From contig NW_003314267.1 in NCBI RefSeq assembly GCF_000143415.4, positions 482,908 to 546,907 on the forward strand: DNA of 64,000 nt, in the 5' to 3' direction. Below, piece after piece: positions 36,110 to 48,155 of the stretch. The notes below the pieces were generated by a model. It had not been told where the DNA came from, made no database searches, and saw only the letters and a list, made by a program, of their open reading frames with translations. The DNA comes from Selaginella moellendorffii. Lineage: Eukaryota > Streptophyta > Lycopodiopsida > Selaginellales > Selaginellaceae. A program made the translations under genes and the position numbers. Numbering within the stretch: position 1 is the stretch's first letter; every line of letters starts with the position of its first letter.

Positions 36110-38015
36110 CGTTCTCGCGTGTAAAACCCAAACGGAAAGAGAAGAAATCCGCAGAAAAGGTAACACTCTTTCTAAATCATTGCCACTAATCGCATAATCG
36201 TCCCCCTGTTGTGCGTGCTCACATTCCAAAAGCGAGCCCGTCCCTCCATCAATCACTTACAGGTGAACTGGACTGATGCCTTCGGTTAAGTTTTCCTTCC
36301 CAGCTGGTGGTGATTGCGAGTGATGCACAAACACATCCCACTCCGCTCTACGATCATTCCAGCTCCAGATTACACTCATTGGCGTTTGATACCAACCGAT
36401 CGCTGTCACGGGATTTTATAGCGTGCCAGAGGAGGATGAGGAGAAACAAAAATATGTGCGTATATAGCGACAGTAAGAGCGAGCTTTTCTCTTTTCTCTC
36501 TCGCCGCTCTTTTATCCTTTGCTCACTCGTCGTTTGGCTCTTTAGGCGTGCTCTCTGGGAGCGAGAGGAATTGGATTAAACTATGGGACTACTTAACGCC
36601 TTTGGTGAGGAGACTTTGGTGGAAAACACTAGTACACACTCTGGAAGGAAGAAGGGGGGAGTTTTTTTGGTTTGTGGTTTCAAGCTGGAATCAGACGTGC
36701 AGTGCGCGCAGGCCTTCCTTTTTTTGAGGGGAGGGAGATGACAAAAGGCTCTTGCAGGCAGGCAAGGAATCATTCATCCATTCATGTCATTCTGGTTTGT
36801 TTACATCTCTCCTTTTTTTATATGGTTTTTGTTTTTTGGCCTCCTTTCATGGCTTGTTTTGTAGCTATTTAGAAATATGTGGTTATTTTTTTTTTTCAAT
36901 TTCTCTCTGTGTGTGTTGTTGTGTGTGCGGCTTTTTGGATATTTTTTTTTCTTGTTCATACAGGGAAAGGGTCACTGTGACTCACCAAACATTTATGAAA
37001 TGGAGACCCCAATAGTGTTGTACAAAAATGTCATTAAGCCCATCGTGGTTTGTCTTTTGGTTCATCACTCACTGTAATATGGCCCACATTGCACATGTAT
37101 GCTACTACTACTACTTGTTCTAACACTTTCTATCACGGTATTTTATTTCTTGGCCAAGGGTTTGATAAACCTCCGGTTATTTGATAATAGAAGGTAATTA
37201 CTTTAATAATCGAACTTCAAGATTAAAATATGGCGCATAAGGCGCAGCCGTTGATTTCTCTAAGTGTTAGCTTTGTCGGGGATATCCCAGCCATTGAATA
37301 AATTCTCGCCGCCCGGCCACCACAGCCCTACCGGTGGGGGCATATGCCGGCGGCATATTTCAGCAAAGGGCGAAAGAAAGAGAGCATGATCATGATGAGG
37401 TGGTCCATTCCATCCACAGTGTAGAAATTGGGTCTCTCGGCATCGCGAGCGCGCAAGAACACCACGACACAGTTCCAATCCTCGGACCAATCCAGGAATT
37501 TTCAGGCGAGGGCGAGCGATCCATCGGCGCTGGAGAATTGGTGCTGTGGAAGTGGTGGATGATTATCAAATTTGGGCAGTGTGTGATCCCTTCCACTAGC
37601 GCGATTAAACAATCGAGTATTCTAAGCTCGCGGCTGGGTGGATCGCACATGGAAGCGGTGTTTGTTTAGGCAGATCCATCGTGGGGGCGTGAGGAATTTG
37701 GCGGAATTCCGCCAGAATTGGGGAGGATTGAGATATGGCGGCGCCACGGACTCGGAGGAGGATCTATGGCACTGGTGGTAATGGTGGTCGGCTTGGCGCC
37801 GCTTCTCTTCTCGGCTAGAAAAAGGAAAGAGAGGCTCTAGCTAGCAGCTATGAGGAAGAAAAGAGGACGACGAGGACGAAGAACTGTTCTTGGAGAAATC
37901 CCTCCGTCGTCGTCAATCATCGCCGCCTGCTCCTCCTCGCTCTAGATCTTTTCTTTCTTTTTCCTGTTCTTCCATTTCTTTTTTTCTTTCCTTTTTTTTC
38001 TTCTCCTTGATCCAT
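36110..38015. other. Intergenic region upstream of the GT-2 gene
   Basis: RPA12 3'UTR, then about 1.7 kb without a supportable gene. Several open frames of 60-110 codons lack recognisable domains. The last few hundred bases are the leader of the trihelix gene, with poly-pyrimidine tracts. Confidence 0.45.
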
Positions 38016-41000
38016 ATGCACCACCACCACCACCACCACTATGGCATGCCCTCCTCCTCTCCCTCCGCCTCCGCCCAGCAGCAGCAGCAAGATCGACCAT
38101 CGCCGTCGCCACCATCGCAGTTACCATTCGCGACGGCGGCGGCGACGACGATCGCCACGACGACGACGCAGCAGCTCCTGGGCTCGTCTAGATCGGGTGG
38201 TGGAGGAGGCGGAGCTGCGATTCCGCCGCTGCCCAACTCCTCCTCCACGTCCTCGCTCATGTTTAGCGGAGGAGGAGGAGGAGGACTCTCCTCCATTTCT
38301 TCCTCCGCCGCCGCTAGCGTTGCCGCCACCACCGCGACCGCCGGCGCCGCTACTGCGACCTCCTCCTCCGCCGCTGGCTACCACCTCGCCCCTCATATTC
38401 CCTCCTCCCACCACCACCACCACTTCACGCTCTCCAGGCCGCCGGATCACCACCACCACCACCACCTCGCTTCTTCTTCTCCTTCTCACTCTCCTTTCGC
38501 TTCTCCGCCAGCGCCACCACCACCAGCACCTAGCAACTCCGCCGCCGCTGCTGCTCCGCCCAATTCGATCCTCCTCCACCACCACCAGCTGAGCAAGCAC
38601 CAGCAGCTGATGCAGCAGCTCGGCCTGGCGCGATCGTCCGGCGATCAGGAGCCGGATCCTGGCGGGGTTGCAGGAGGAGATGGAAATTCAGTAGCTCCTC
38701 CTCCACCACCACCGCCAGCGGCTCCGCCCAAGATCAATGTATCTCAGCCTGGCGGCGCTGCTCCTCCTGGACCTCCTTCTTTGGCGCAGCAAGACCATCA
38801 GCAAAAATTCGATGAGGAGGGCGGGGTGGACGACGGCGATCGCGGCGGGGGTGGTGGCGGGCAGCGGTGGCTCAAGGAGGAGACGAGCGCGCTCATCAAA
38901 ATCCGCAACGATATGGATCGGAGCTTTCGAGACTCGCCGCTCAAGGGACCACTGTGGGCGGAGGTTTCTCGGTATGATCTCTTCCAATTCTCTTGCGCTT
39001 GATCGTTCCATCTCTTTCTTGGGCAATTCTCCACTCCTCTCTCTCTCTCTCTCTCTCTCTCTCCAATTCTCTCTAGAAGCACTCTCCCTCCCTCCGTGAT
39101 CTTTGGGTGGTCTTCGTTCTTGTTCTTGGGTGGCGGCATTTTTGTTCCTGATTTCTTGGAGCCCTCCTGTCACGTCGGTGGGAATTTTGCTGTTTGGCTG
39201 CGTAAACTTTTTCCATCGCTCCTGTAGCTAGTAGCTGCAGTCACAAGTTTGCGTGAATCCGTGAATCCGAGGCGCCGATCCTTGGCAGGCCTGCTGAATT
39301 CTCCCTGTTCTTCGTGATCCCATTGAAATTGGAGGAGAATTCTAGCTGCATTCTCGAGTGGAGTGGTTGCTCGCTGGATTCTAGCTCGTTTTGTCGCAAT
39401 TGAGATGTGAATTCTTTGTTCTTGTTCCAGGAAACTTGCAGAGCTGGGATACCAGAGGAGCTCCAAGAAATGCAAGGAGAAATTCGAGAACGTGTACAAG
39501 TACTATAAGAAATCCAAGGACGGGCGCGCCGGGCGGCAAGACGGTAAGAGCTACAGGTTCTTCGCCGACATGGAAGCTCTCTTTAGCGGCGGCGGCGGCG
39601 GCGCCGCTGGCGGCACTGCTGGCGGCGGCGGCGGAAGCCCAAGCAGCAACATCGTCTCGCCAATTCACTCCGCCAATCCCACCGTCACCGCCAACACCAC
39701 CAGAGCAATGATCAACCCCTCCGGCCATCAGCACCACCACCAACAACACCACCACCATCCAATCCATACCGCCGGCGGTACGCTGCCAAACGCCGCCGGC
39801 GCCGCGGCGGCATTCCACGACCTGGGGGACACTTCGGAGACTTCCGACGACGTGGAGGAGGAGCAGGAGGATGAGCACGAGTATGAAGAGGGCACCGAGG
39901 AGAGCTCCCGTAAGCGCAAGCGGTACGCCGGCGGTACCGCACGGTGGCGCGTCCTCGAGGCCATGATGCGGCAGATGGCGGAGCGGCAGGAGGCCATGCA
40001 GCGGCGGTTCCTCGAGGCCATGGACAGGCGCGACGCGGAGCGCACCGCGCGGGACGATGCGTGGAAGCGGCAGGAGGCGTTGCGGGTGCGGCGCGAGCAG
40101 GAGCTGCGGTCCCAGGAGCAGGCCAGGATTGCGACGCGCGACTCGGCTCTGGTGGCGTTTCTCCACAAGGCGTGCAGCGGCGGCATACCGCCGCAGCAGA
40201 CCCAGCAGCTGCTGGCGACTCTGGCGTCGATCGTGAGCAACAGTGGCGCCGCGGCCGCCGCAGCGGCTGATCGGACGGCGGAGATATCACCAGGCCAGCA
40301 GGTGGTGGAGGATCACCACCACCACCACCACCACCCCGACGGTACCGCGCAGCACGAGCTTGTGGCGGTGCGTGGAGAGTCCGGGCAGCACGGTGGCTTT
40401 GATCCAGCCAGCAAGAGGTGGCCAAAGCCCGAGGTCCTCGCGCTCATCAAGCTCCGGAGTAGCATCGAGGGGAAGTTCCAAGAGACCGGGCCCAAGGGAC
40501 CGCTGTGGGAGGAGATCTCCTCCGGGATGTCGTGCATGGGATACAGCCGCAGCGCCAAGCGGTGCAAGGAGAAATGGGAGAACATCAACAAGTACTTCCG
40601 CAAGACCAAGGATAGCAGCAAGAAGCGGCCCGAGAATTCCAAGACGTGCCCGTATTTCCACCAGCTGGACGCGCTCTACCGCAAGGGGGTGCTGGGCGGT
40701 ACGCGGCTGCTTACCGCGGGCGGTTCAGGCGGCGGCGCCGGGGCCGGGGGTGGCAAGCGGGACGAGCTGGTCAACTCGGGCCACAGTACGGCGGCGACTT
40801 CGGCTAGCGGCGGTGGCGCGGGGCTGATCGTCCAGGCGGCGGACATGCTGGCGATCGTCCCGACGGGAAGGGAGAGCAACGCGGCGGCGGCGGCGGCGGC
40901 GGCTCTGCCGGTGGTGGCTAGCCCAAGCGCAAACAATGGTGGGGAGAATTGCTTCTCCGGGCCCGAGGAGGAGGAAGAGGAGGAGGAGGATGATAACTCC

Positions 41001-41058
41001 AACTCCACGAGTGGCGGTGACAAGGAGCAGCATGGAAACAATGGGAATGGGAATGGCA

Positions 41059-41089
<31 letters not shown>

Positions 41090-41294
41090 GCAGCAGCATT
41101 CTTTGATGGGGTCGCTGCTCGATCCTTCCAATGGCCACCACTCTGGAACTTCGCTCCAGCAACAGCAGCACCAGCAGCATCCGACGCCACTGGCGATGAG
41201 CTTCGAGGCGGCCGACCTCTTCTCCTCAAGCAGCGGCATCCTGGGAGAGTTTGAGAGGCGCGAGCAAGCGGCACAGCAAAACGGGAGGCGATGA
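38016..41294 (+). CDS. GT-2-type trihelix transcription factor
   Basis: Two exons, 38016-38971 and 39431-41294, with a 459-bp intron splitting the first trihelix. The product is 939 aa, long for the family. The N-terminal trihelix is at about residues 283-375 (RWLKEETSALIKIRNDMD, GPLWAEVSRKLAELGYQRS, KCKEKFENVYKYYKK). A basic-then-helical central region is at about 480-570 (RKRKRY, WRVLEAMMRQMAERQEAM). The C-terminal trihelix is at about 647-735 (RWPKPEVLALIKLRSSIE, GPLWEEISSGMSCMGYSRS, RCKEKWENINKYFRKTKD). Two trihelices plus a central helix define the GT-2 clade, which binds GT elements in light-response and growth promoters. Low-complexity tracts are extreme: seven histidines directly after Met1, poly-Gly, poly-Ala, poly-Pro, acidic Glu/Asp and about 13 glutamines near residue 863. 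The ATG at 38016 is the first in frame. Poly-CAG recurs in the 3'UTR (41835-41862). Confidence 0.93.
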
Positions 41295-44071
41295 TGAAAG
41301 CTCCGCCATCTTTCAAGGTTTGCAGCATAGCCAACTTCGGTTGGATCGTCTCCCTGGACTAACCAAGCTTTTGCAGGGCTTTCGACTCGACTTCTTTCTT
41401 TCGCGGCTCGATGCAAGCCTCGACGATTCATCTCTGCGCACACGCACAGCACAGGTTACAGTCGCCCAACAGTACAGGGGGGTTCTTTTCTTCGGTCACC
41501 AAGAGTGTACATTAGCTGTATCAGTACAGTCTAGTGGTGGTACTTTTAGTGTCGTCAGCAGCAGGCAACCAGGGTCCGTTTTCTCGGTTATCTCGGGGGA
41601 ATAACAATAAGCCAGGCAAGGTGGTGGGAATTCAAACAGGTGTGGAACAAGCTTGGAATCTTTCAGGGGATGGATTGGTCGCGAGGAAACTATAAATATT
41701 TCATATACTATAGCTTGTAGAGAGGTACATAGGATCATCGGTTCGCTCCAGCAAGTTTGGGATTTTCAGCCAAGTTTGTGAATATGGGAGGATTCTTCGA
41801 ATTCAGTCCGGTTTTTTGTGTGTGAAAGAAGCATCAGCAGCAGCAGCAGCAGCAGCAGCAGCGCAGCGGTAGAAGCTTTGTGTATAAAAAGTTTTTTCCT
41901 TTTTCCTAATCGGGGATTGGGGGGCCTCGTCGATTGATTCGATCATACGTTGTCTGCTGCTGGAGTTTCTCTCTTCGTCCAAGGAAAATAGGCTACGGTT
42001 TTTTATACTCCTTTTTCCTTTTTGTTTTGGTTTTTTCTTTCGGGATTTTTGTTTCTATACATCTAGCAGCAAGAGCCAGGCAGCAGGAAGGCAGGCAGGC
42101 ATTTGCATTGCAAACAGCAGAGTGTTGTTTCTCTCGTCGCGCCGGAATTCTTTTCTCCAGTGGAATAAAACGAGTTCGTCAAAATTCCAAAAACTCCGCC
42201 ACCTTTTTCCTTAAGCCTCAAGAAAACATGCGTTTCGTTAGGACGGCATGGAATCGTGGGATTCACTGGCGATGCCCGATCCGATCACTGCTCCTGTCCA
42301 GAGGCCACCGTGTGTGTGAGATCATCCTGGATGCGGACACCAGTCCATTCCCCACATTAAAGCTGTAGAAATACCAAAAAAGAAAACACAAACTATTTTC
42401 TAGATAAGCCCTCCTGCTTGTGCAGACAGAGACATGAAAGGTTTTGGGAGACAGACAACAGCAAAACTTCAGTCAATCCAAATCATCACTGATTCTTATG
42501 AGAACCTCTAATTGTTTTGGTGAAAGGAGGAGAGAACAACCCAGATTGCTCATGCTTGCTTGCTTGATGGTGGTTTGCATCACACTCGTATGATTTGTAG
42601 CTAATTGTTCCATCATGTGAAGAGTGGTGTTCATGCAACTACAACACAAGCTGCCCTGCCCTGCCAGCCAAAAGAAGGGAGGGGCCACTTCCACTCCCTA
42701 AATTTTTCCTTCTGTTGTATTTGTTTCTGACATATGAAATAAATGCACTGAGGTGGCAGTGCTGTCATTAATCCCAAGACCTGGCTTGTGTCAGGCAGGC
42801 AGGCCACTAACGTTGAAAAGAAAACAAAAAAGAGTCATATGCCAGTTTTGGCTATCAAATGTAGCCCTAGGCCACCTTTTAAACCTAAACCTTGTCATCA
42901 ATCAAAACTAATCAATCAAGACATGACCTTTGCAGGGGCCCAAACAGTATCGTTAACTAGAATTTTCTGCCAATCTAAAGTTAAAACATGCACTGGTGAA
43001 CATGCAATATCACTCCAAAGCTTTGGTTGGGACCAATCAACCAAGCCAGTGTAAAGAAGACCAAGGGGGCCCGCAAATGACACACAAGAGGCCCCACTCC
43101 CACTGGGCTCCCACTTAGCTTGTTGAGATTTTGCTACAAATGACAACTCAACACACACACTCAATAGAGGAGAAATTCAATGCTTGGGACCCGGAAACAT
43201 TACCAAAAACTAAGTCCAAAACTAGCAAAGCAAAATTACATGTACACAAAAGGATCTCTTTTAAAAAAAGAGAGAGAAGAACTTCTGCAGTACTCACAAC
43301 TCGCACCTCCCCGCTAGATCCCCGCAAAAATCCATTCGTACTTAAGCAGCTCATGACGGTAGCGATCACATTTCTTTCCGTAATCCAGCGTGCCAATCTC
43401 GTACGTTTTCTGTTTCGTGATCTTTTTTTTTTTTTCTCTCCCGGCCAGCCATGTGCATTTCCATGTGCAGGATGGACCCTCGACCATCTTTCACAGTTCT
43501 TCAGCCTTTCACAGTGCTCTCCCTCCCAATCATCGCGTCCATGCGGGTCCAGGCCCCAGTACAAAAGTAAGAAGAAAAAAAAAAAAAACTCTGCTAATCG
43601 TGCCTGTGCCTGTGGTGTCCCTGTTGGAGACTGTCAATTCCCTGCTTTGCTTGCTTTCCCTGTTTGCTTGCTTGCTTTCCTCTCCACCAGTGTCGTTAAC
43701 TCGGCCTCAATCCCATTCAATCCAATCCCCTCGATCCAGTGTCGAGACAAGACCCCCAACTTCCGTACTAGAGATCTTCCAGCTCGCGCAACGAGTGAGT
43801 AATCACGCAACCCCCACTTGATACCTTTCTCGCGTCCTTATCATAAACCAGCTTGCAGCAGGCCCACTGGCTTGTTTCTCCTCTTCTCTTTATTTTTTTT
43901 CCTGTTCTCTCCTTTGTTTTGTTTCTGTCCGCCCTTCAACTCCGCTGGCGATCCCCCGAGATCTCAGTTCCATCTCTGTAATAGCATTCTCCCGACTTGT
44001 CTCATGCAAAGGCTGCCACGCCATGTCCAATCCAGGGGTGTCGTAAAGAGCCCCCACCTTCCGCAACTGGA
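41295..44071. other. GT-2 3'UTR and intergenic region
   Basis: The GT-2 3'UTR probably extends to an AATAAA at about 42164. Between 42370 and 44071 I see no supportable gene. A 223-codon open frame at 43131-43802 has no domain and biased composition. The right end holds the 3'UTR of Gemin2. Confidence 0.45.
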
Positions 44072-45405
44072 TCACCTGTCAGCCTGGCCGAAATAGTTCC
44101 CTGCTATCGTAATTATGATGTTGAGCATCTCAAGCTCTCGCTCTCCACGGAAGTTCCTCGAGGCCCTGATGAGAGCGCACTTCCTTAGTAGTTCCCGGAC
44201 AGCGGCACTCGTGTCCAGGTCCAGGGGCTCGTCCACCACCGCCGAAAGAGCGTAGAGCCATAACGCACGCTCCTCCGCCAAGTTCTCCAGGTCGTCGAGC
44301 CACGAGATGTGATGGCGCAAGAGAGTTGCACGGGACACCTCGTCCATGCTGAGGAGAGTACTCAGAGACGGCAGCTGGCCGGTATGCTCTTGTTCGTAAT
44401 CGCTAGTCTCCCCGTTATCGTTGTCCGAGCTTCTGCTTTCAGTCCCGAAGCAGTAAACTCTCCAGGCATCTCTGTCCCTGAAGTGCGGGAGTTTTTTCTG
44501 ACAGCAGGCCTCACCGGAAGGAATGTCCGACAGCAGTTTCTAAAACAAGCAAACACTTTAGAAACATCAAAAAGGAAAAAGCGTGGATAGAAGTGTTTTT
44601 ACCAGCCGTAGTTTGGAGAAGTCCGAAACAAACTCGGCTTCCCAGCTCCTTAATGGCAGTAACTCCGGGTCACAGTGTGCAATCGGAGGAATATCTGGCA
44701 TGTACGCTGTTTGTTCGCAGCAAAGCTTACTTGCAGACACAGCCGCCACCTTAACCCGCTCACACCGTGCCTCCTCCCACCTTTCAGCAAGAATAGTTCC
44801 AAACAATGAGGAAAAACACGAGAAGAGAGACACTAGATGCGTACCTCACACGACGCAAAAACTCGAAGCCGTCTTGAGGAGGTCCCGAGTCGAAATCCGG
44901 CTCCCCTTCCACGTATAATGCTGGCTTTCGGAGGCCTTCACCTTCGCTGCTATCAGAGTAATACTCCACTTCCTCCAGGTTCACGTCATCCTCACTTTTC
45001 TCAGCTGCGGCAAAAGAAAAGTAAGTGAAAAACTAGACAGGGATAAAGATCATCGAGAACTTTACCTGATTGCAAGGTGTGGCTATACCTCCAATCGAAG
45101 TGCTCCTGATCGTTGTGAGTGAAGATACTATCAAGCTCCAAAGCTACATCGCCAAGTGCTTCGCAAATTTGCAGCCATTTCTCGCAAGATCGCTCGTCGG
45201 AGAACCTCAGCTTCAAGAGCTCGCCTCTCCGGTACCTGACCACCGGTCGAGAAGCGCAAGCGGGAGATAGAGCCGCCTTTGCACTGGCCAAGAAACCATT
45301 CACCTGCCTGGATTCGCTAGCCGCTACGTCACCTGGATCATCGCGAACGGTGCCGCCGCCGCCGCCAGAGAGGAGATCATCGCCTCCACGAGCTGTCTCG
45401 TCCAT
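44072..45405 (-). CDS. Gemin2/SIP1-like SMN-complex protein
   Basis: Minus strand, four exons: 45405-45066, 45004-44845, 44780-44603, 44539-44072. All junctions are GT-AG and in phase, giving 381 aa. Exon 2 ends in the Gemin2 entry motif PPQDGFEFLRRV joined to RWEEARCERVKVAAV. Exon 4 carries the conserved helical domain: LPSLSTLLSMDEVSRATLLR, HHISWLDDLENL, ALWLYALSAVVDEPLD, VRELLRKCALIR, and LEMLNIIITIAGNYFGQ. Gemin2 grips the five-membered Sm ring (D1/D2/F/E/G) during snRNP assembly, and this is the domain that does so. The N-terminal third (exon 1) is plant-style, with Gly-rich and Ser-rich segments and a basic YRRGELLKLRFSDERS stretch. The start ATG lies 33 bp after the stop of the upstream B3 gene. 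Confidence 0.88.
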
Positions 45406-45438
45406 CGGAAAACCCTAAACCCTAAAAAATGCGCTACC
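45406..45438 (-). promoter_or_regulatory. 33-bp spacer with double telo-box
   Basis: On the minus strand the B3 stop codon is followed by a short run, then TTAGGGTTTAGGGTTTT, then the Gemin2 ATG. Two overlapping telo-boxes within 17 bp fill the whole spacer, so the rest of the Gemin2 promoter must lie inside the B3 coding region. Confidence 0.55.
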
Positions 45439-46143
45439 TTAAGAAGAGAGCTTCCTGTGCCTGATCTTTAGCTTCCCGGATGGCTCCTCCCGGAAGAAGG
45501 AGACCTCGTCTCCACAGGCGAGATTGTAGCGCTTCACGTACTGGATCCATCCCTTGCTAAACACGTACGTCTTGCTGCTTCCCCAGTACTTGAAGTTGAA
45601 TGCCCACTGCTCGGATTCGTGATCGTGGAAGAAGAGCACCGTCTCGTTGGGATCGGGGATGGAGGAATCCGGATTGCCGGGCTTGGCCGCCTCGCTGAGC
45701 TTGGGGAAACACTCGCGCGCGTGCCTCTTGTGGATGACCAGGCGATTGAGCTTGTTGACATCGCTGTTCGTCAGGAGCTTGGAGAACAGGAAGTTATCCG
45801 CGCTTCTTTCGTGATTAGACGCGCCGGGATCGCTGAAACTATTGTGCGCGATGGCCTCCTTCTTCCCGGGATCCCTTTCCTGGCTGAAAACACTGTGCGC
45901 GATCGACGTCCCGGAGCTCGTGGAGCTGCTCGCCTGTAGACTAGGAGGCGCTAGCAGCAGCCTCAAATCGATGCCGTCGCCGCCATCGCCCCGATCGCCT
46001 GCAATCTTTGCGCGCTTGCCGTGCGTAGCCGAGCGGGCAAAGAAATCGATTGCCCCGCTGCTGATGGTGCGATCGTCGTCGTCGTCGTCGCTGGAGGCGG
46101 CGCCGCGGGGCGGTTGAGAGCTGGAAGACGATTCACTCGTCAT
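45439..46143 (-). CDS. B3-domain transcription factor (RAV/NGATHA-like)
   Basis: Single-exon frame on the minus strand, 234 aa from the ATG at 46143 (MTSESSSSSQ). The upstream in-frame stretch has no ATG. The B3 DNA-binding domain is at about residues 117-220: LFSKLLTNSDVNKLNRLVIH, KRHARECFPKL, ETVLFFHDHESEQWAFNF, YWGSSKTYVFSKGWIQYVK, GDEVSFFRE. The KLTxSDVxKLNRLVIxKxHA and WxFxYxYWxSSxxYVxTKGW patterns are those of RAV/NGA B3 domains, which bind CACCTG-type sites. There is no AP2 domain and no RLFGV repression motif; RLLLAPP at residue 61 is only loosely similar. A Ser/Asp-rich N terminus with six aspartates and a KRAKI basic patch precede B3. The Gemin2 gene follows directly on the same strand. 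Confidence 0.88.
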   Translation of the reverse strand: MTSESSSSSQPPRGAASSDDDDDDRTISSGAIDFFARSATHGKRAKIAGDRGDGGDGIDLRLLLAPPSLQASSSTSSGTSIAHSVFSQERDPGKKEAIAHNSFSDPGASNHERSADNFLFSKLLTNSDVNKLNRLVIHKRHARECFPKLSEAAKPGNPDSSIPDPNETVLFFHDHESEQWAFNFKYWGSSKTYVFSKGWIQYVKRYNLACGDEVSFFREEPSGKLKIRHRKLSS

Positions 46144-47113
46144 ACCTCCGGGCAGCGAAATGACTAAATGGAATGAAGAAATGTATTTTTGCTCTTTAAG
46201 AAAAAGCCAGTGCAAAAAGCCATGTATGGCGGGGCATTCCTGGTGAATATTCCCGGGTCAAAGCTATTTGGGCAGATATTTTTAGAAAGTATCTTAAGTC
46301 TGATGTAGTTTGATACTTTGCTAGCCACCTTTTTCTTGAACCGGTTTGTCGGGAGGCCTGCGTTATGGCTTCATGAGCTAGTGACGAGCGTCGACAGTCA
46401 CAGGTCTTGGCTTGCTTCTGGTGCTGTCCAAGGGAAAACCTCTGAAGAGCGTGTGGAATGTAGGCTGTGTGAGTATGAAGGGCATGCCTAAGTGACGACC
46501 AAATATTTGTGAAGTTTGCGGGCCTTGCAAAGTCTAGGGACGTGCCATACCACAGGTGAGTATGTTTACAGCACTGCTCAAGACCATCACGTCACGACCG
46601 TTGTGAGGTGTTGAGGGTGGAGAGGAACAATTGAACCTTCTTTCAAGCCTAGATTGCTCTTTTTCATGAGGATTTCAGCAAGGATTGATCACCATGGAGC
46701 ATTATACTGTGTTTTGAATAGCTGTCTATCTTTGGTGAATGTGGTAGTTCTAAGCTCTCTCTCTCTCTCTCTTCATTCTCATTCAATCCCTTGCAAATAC
46801 TAAGCCACTTGTGGCCAGTGAAACTAGCTAAAACAATTTTTTATTACAAATATATTAAATTGCAGTAAGTGGTAGTAAAAATGAGCTACAAATACTACAG
46901 GTAGTAATGTGGCACGTGTTAACAGTCATTGAGCATGGACACTCTGGTCTTGCTTGTGCCAAAGAAGAGTGATGACATGCTGGTAATGGGGACACTGGTA
47001 GAGGACATAGAATATGTCCTCCACCTGTTCCAAAGAGTAGTGTGTTGTTCTTATGTGATGTAAGATTTACAATATCTCCCTTGGGGCGCAGACTATACTT
47101 GAGCTCATGAGTT
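46144..47113. other. Intergenic region left of the 13-kb element
   Basis: B3 promoter and about 800 bp with no supported gene. A CT microsatellite lies at about 46756-46773. Confidence 0.4.
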
Positions 47114-47144
47114 GAAGAGTTGAGCTCACGAGTTGAGCTCAATT
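47114..47144 (+). repeat. Left terminal inverted repeat (candidate)
   Basis: GAAGAGTTGAGCTCACGAGT then TGAGCTCAATT. It is preceded by a related GAGCTCATGAGTTGA motif (47101-47115), so the terminal motif is present in about two direct copies. Confidence 0.5.
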
Positions 47145-47625
47145 TTCAATTGTAATTTAGTACAAACATTATAAATTTTAAAATCTTAAGGTTTTGGCAA
47201 ACCTAATAATTTAATAACTCTCTATATATTATATAGATAAAAATGTTCTAAAGAACACTTTTTGTTCTAATAATTTAAATATTTACTACATGCAATGATA
47301 GGGACATTTGTTAAAACATAAAATAAAATGTTTGCAAAAAGAGTATTCTTGTCACTTCTTTAAATTTGTACTCTATGCTTTCTTTCTAGTAAATGTCAGG
47401 TTTTTCAGAATTAAAAAATTATTAAATTTGAAATAAGATTCTATGTAAAGCTATATAACCGTTTGAAAGGAAAAAAAACATAACCGTTGATGTAAGCTTA
47501 TTGCATATAAAAGAAAGACTTGGTTCTTTGTAGAATACATTCTTGAGGGGTTTGTCATAACATACTGTCTAGAATTTATAGATCTTCATTCACACTCTCA
47601 TTCGAAAAAAGAGAAATTAACACAA

Positions 47626-48078
47626 ATGTCTATCGGTTCTAGTGTTGGTAATTTTAACTCTCACAATCTTTCTTCCCAGGGTTCAAGGGCTAGGAGATAC
47701 AATAACTATCCCATTGCACAGCATAACCAAATCACACAAGAGAATGAAAGAGAGGATAGTGAGGATAGTGATTATGAATTGGAGATAAATGCAATGACAG
47801 AGGGTGCAACAAATTGGGTGAAAAAGAATGCCCTCTTACTTGTTTTAGAAAAGTGCAACTCTTCCACTTTCAAGAAGTGCCCCATATGTTTTCTAGCATC
47901 TGGTGGAAACAATGGCAATGATCAGTATGATGGTATATATGCTTTTGCAACACATTGCAACATCACGCACCTGAAAGACTACCATGAAATCTTTTTTGAG
48001 ATGGTAAAGATAGAAATGGAGACACATGAGTACTATGGGCAGTATTGCAAAAAAAACACTCAGAAGTATATAAAATGA
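47626..48078 (+). CDS. Small CPIC zinc-finger protein A
   Basis: Intact 150-aa frame from the ATG at 47626. The first 60 residues are polar and acidic (EREDSEDSDYELE). Residues 85-120 form C-X2-C-X22-C-X8-H: CPIC at 85-88, C111, H120, followed by a tail ending METHEYY. Exactly the same spacing, with an ungapped matching tail, is found in gene B at 58300-58845. The pattern resembles a C2-C-H zinc-binding fold; I know no named family for it. It lies just inside the left inverted repeat and points inwards, tail to tail with the transposase. The open frame in an otherwise decayed element may reflect small size rather than selection. Confidence 0.55.
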   Translation: MSIGSSVGNFNSHNLSSQGSRARRYNNYPIAQHNQITQENEREDSEDSDYELEINAMTEGATNWVKKNALLLVLEKCNSSTFKKCPICFLASGGNNGNDQYDGIYAFATHCNITHLKDYHEIFFEMVKIEMETHEYYGQYCKKNTQKYIK

Positions 48079-48155
48079 AAAGTGAAATGAAAAAGCACAT
48101 TTTTATTAATTATATAAAGTTGATAGAGAATAAATATCGATAGTGTTGGAGAAAT

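Noticed and set aside
36307..36579. 90-codon open frame upstream of the GT-2 gene
   Set aside because: No domain and no conserved features; lies in leader-like sequence.
39381..40425. Long minus-strand frames opposite the GT-2 second exon
   Set aside because: High GC content suppresses stops on the opposite strand; they overlap a well-supported gene.
40676..41452. 258-codon minus-strand frame rich in Cys, Ser and Pro
   Set aside because: Mirror of the GT-2 coding sequence; its poly-Cys run is the antisense reading of the CAG tract.
43131..43802. 223-codon open frame on the plus strand
   Set aside because: No domain, biased Thr/Lys/Ser composition, poly-T and poly-A tracts inside, no splice or promoter support.
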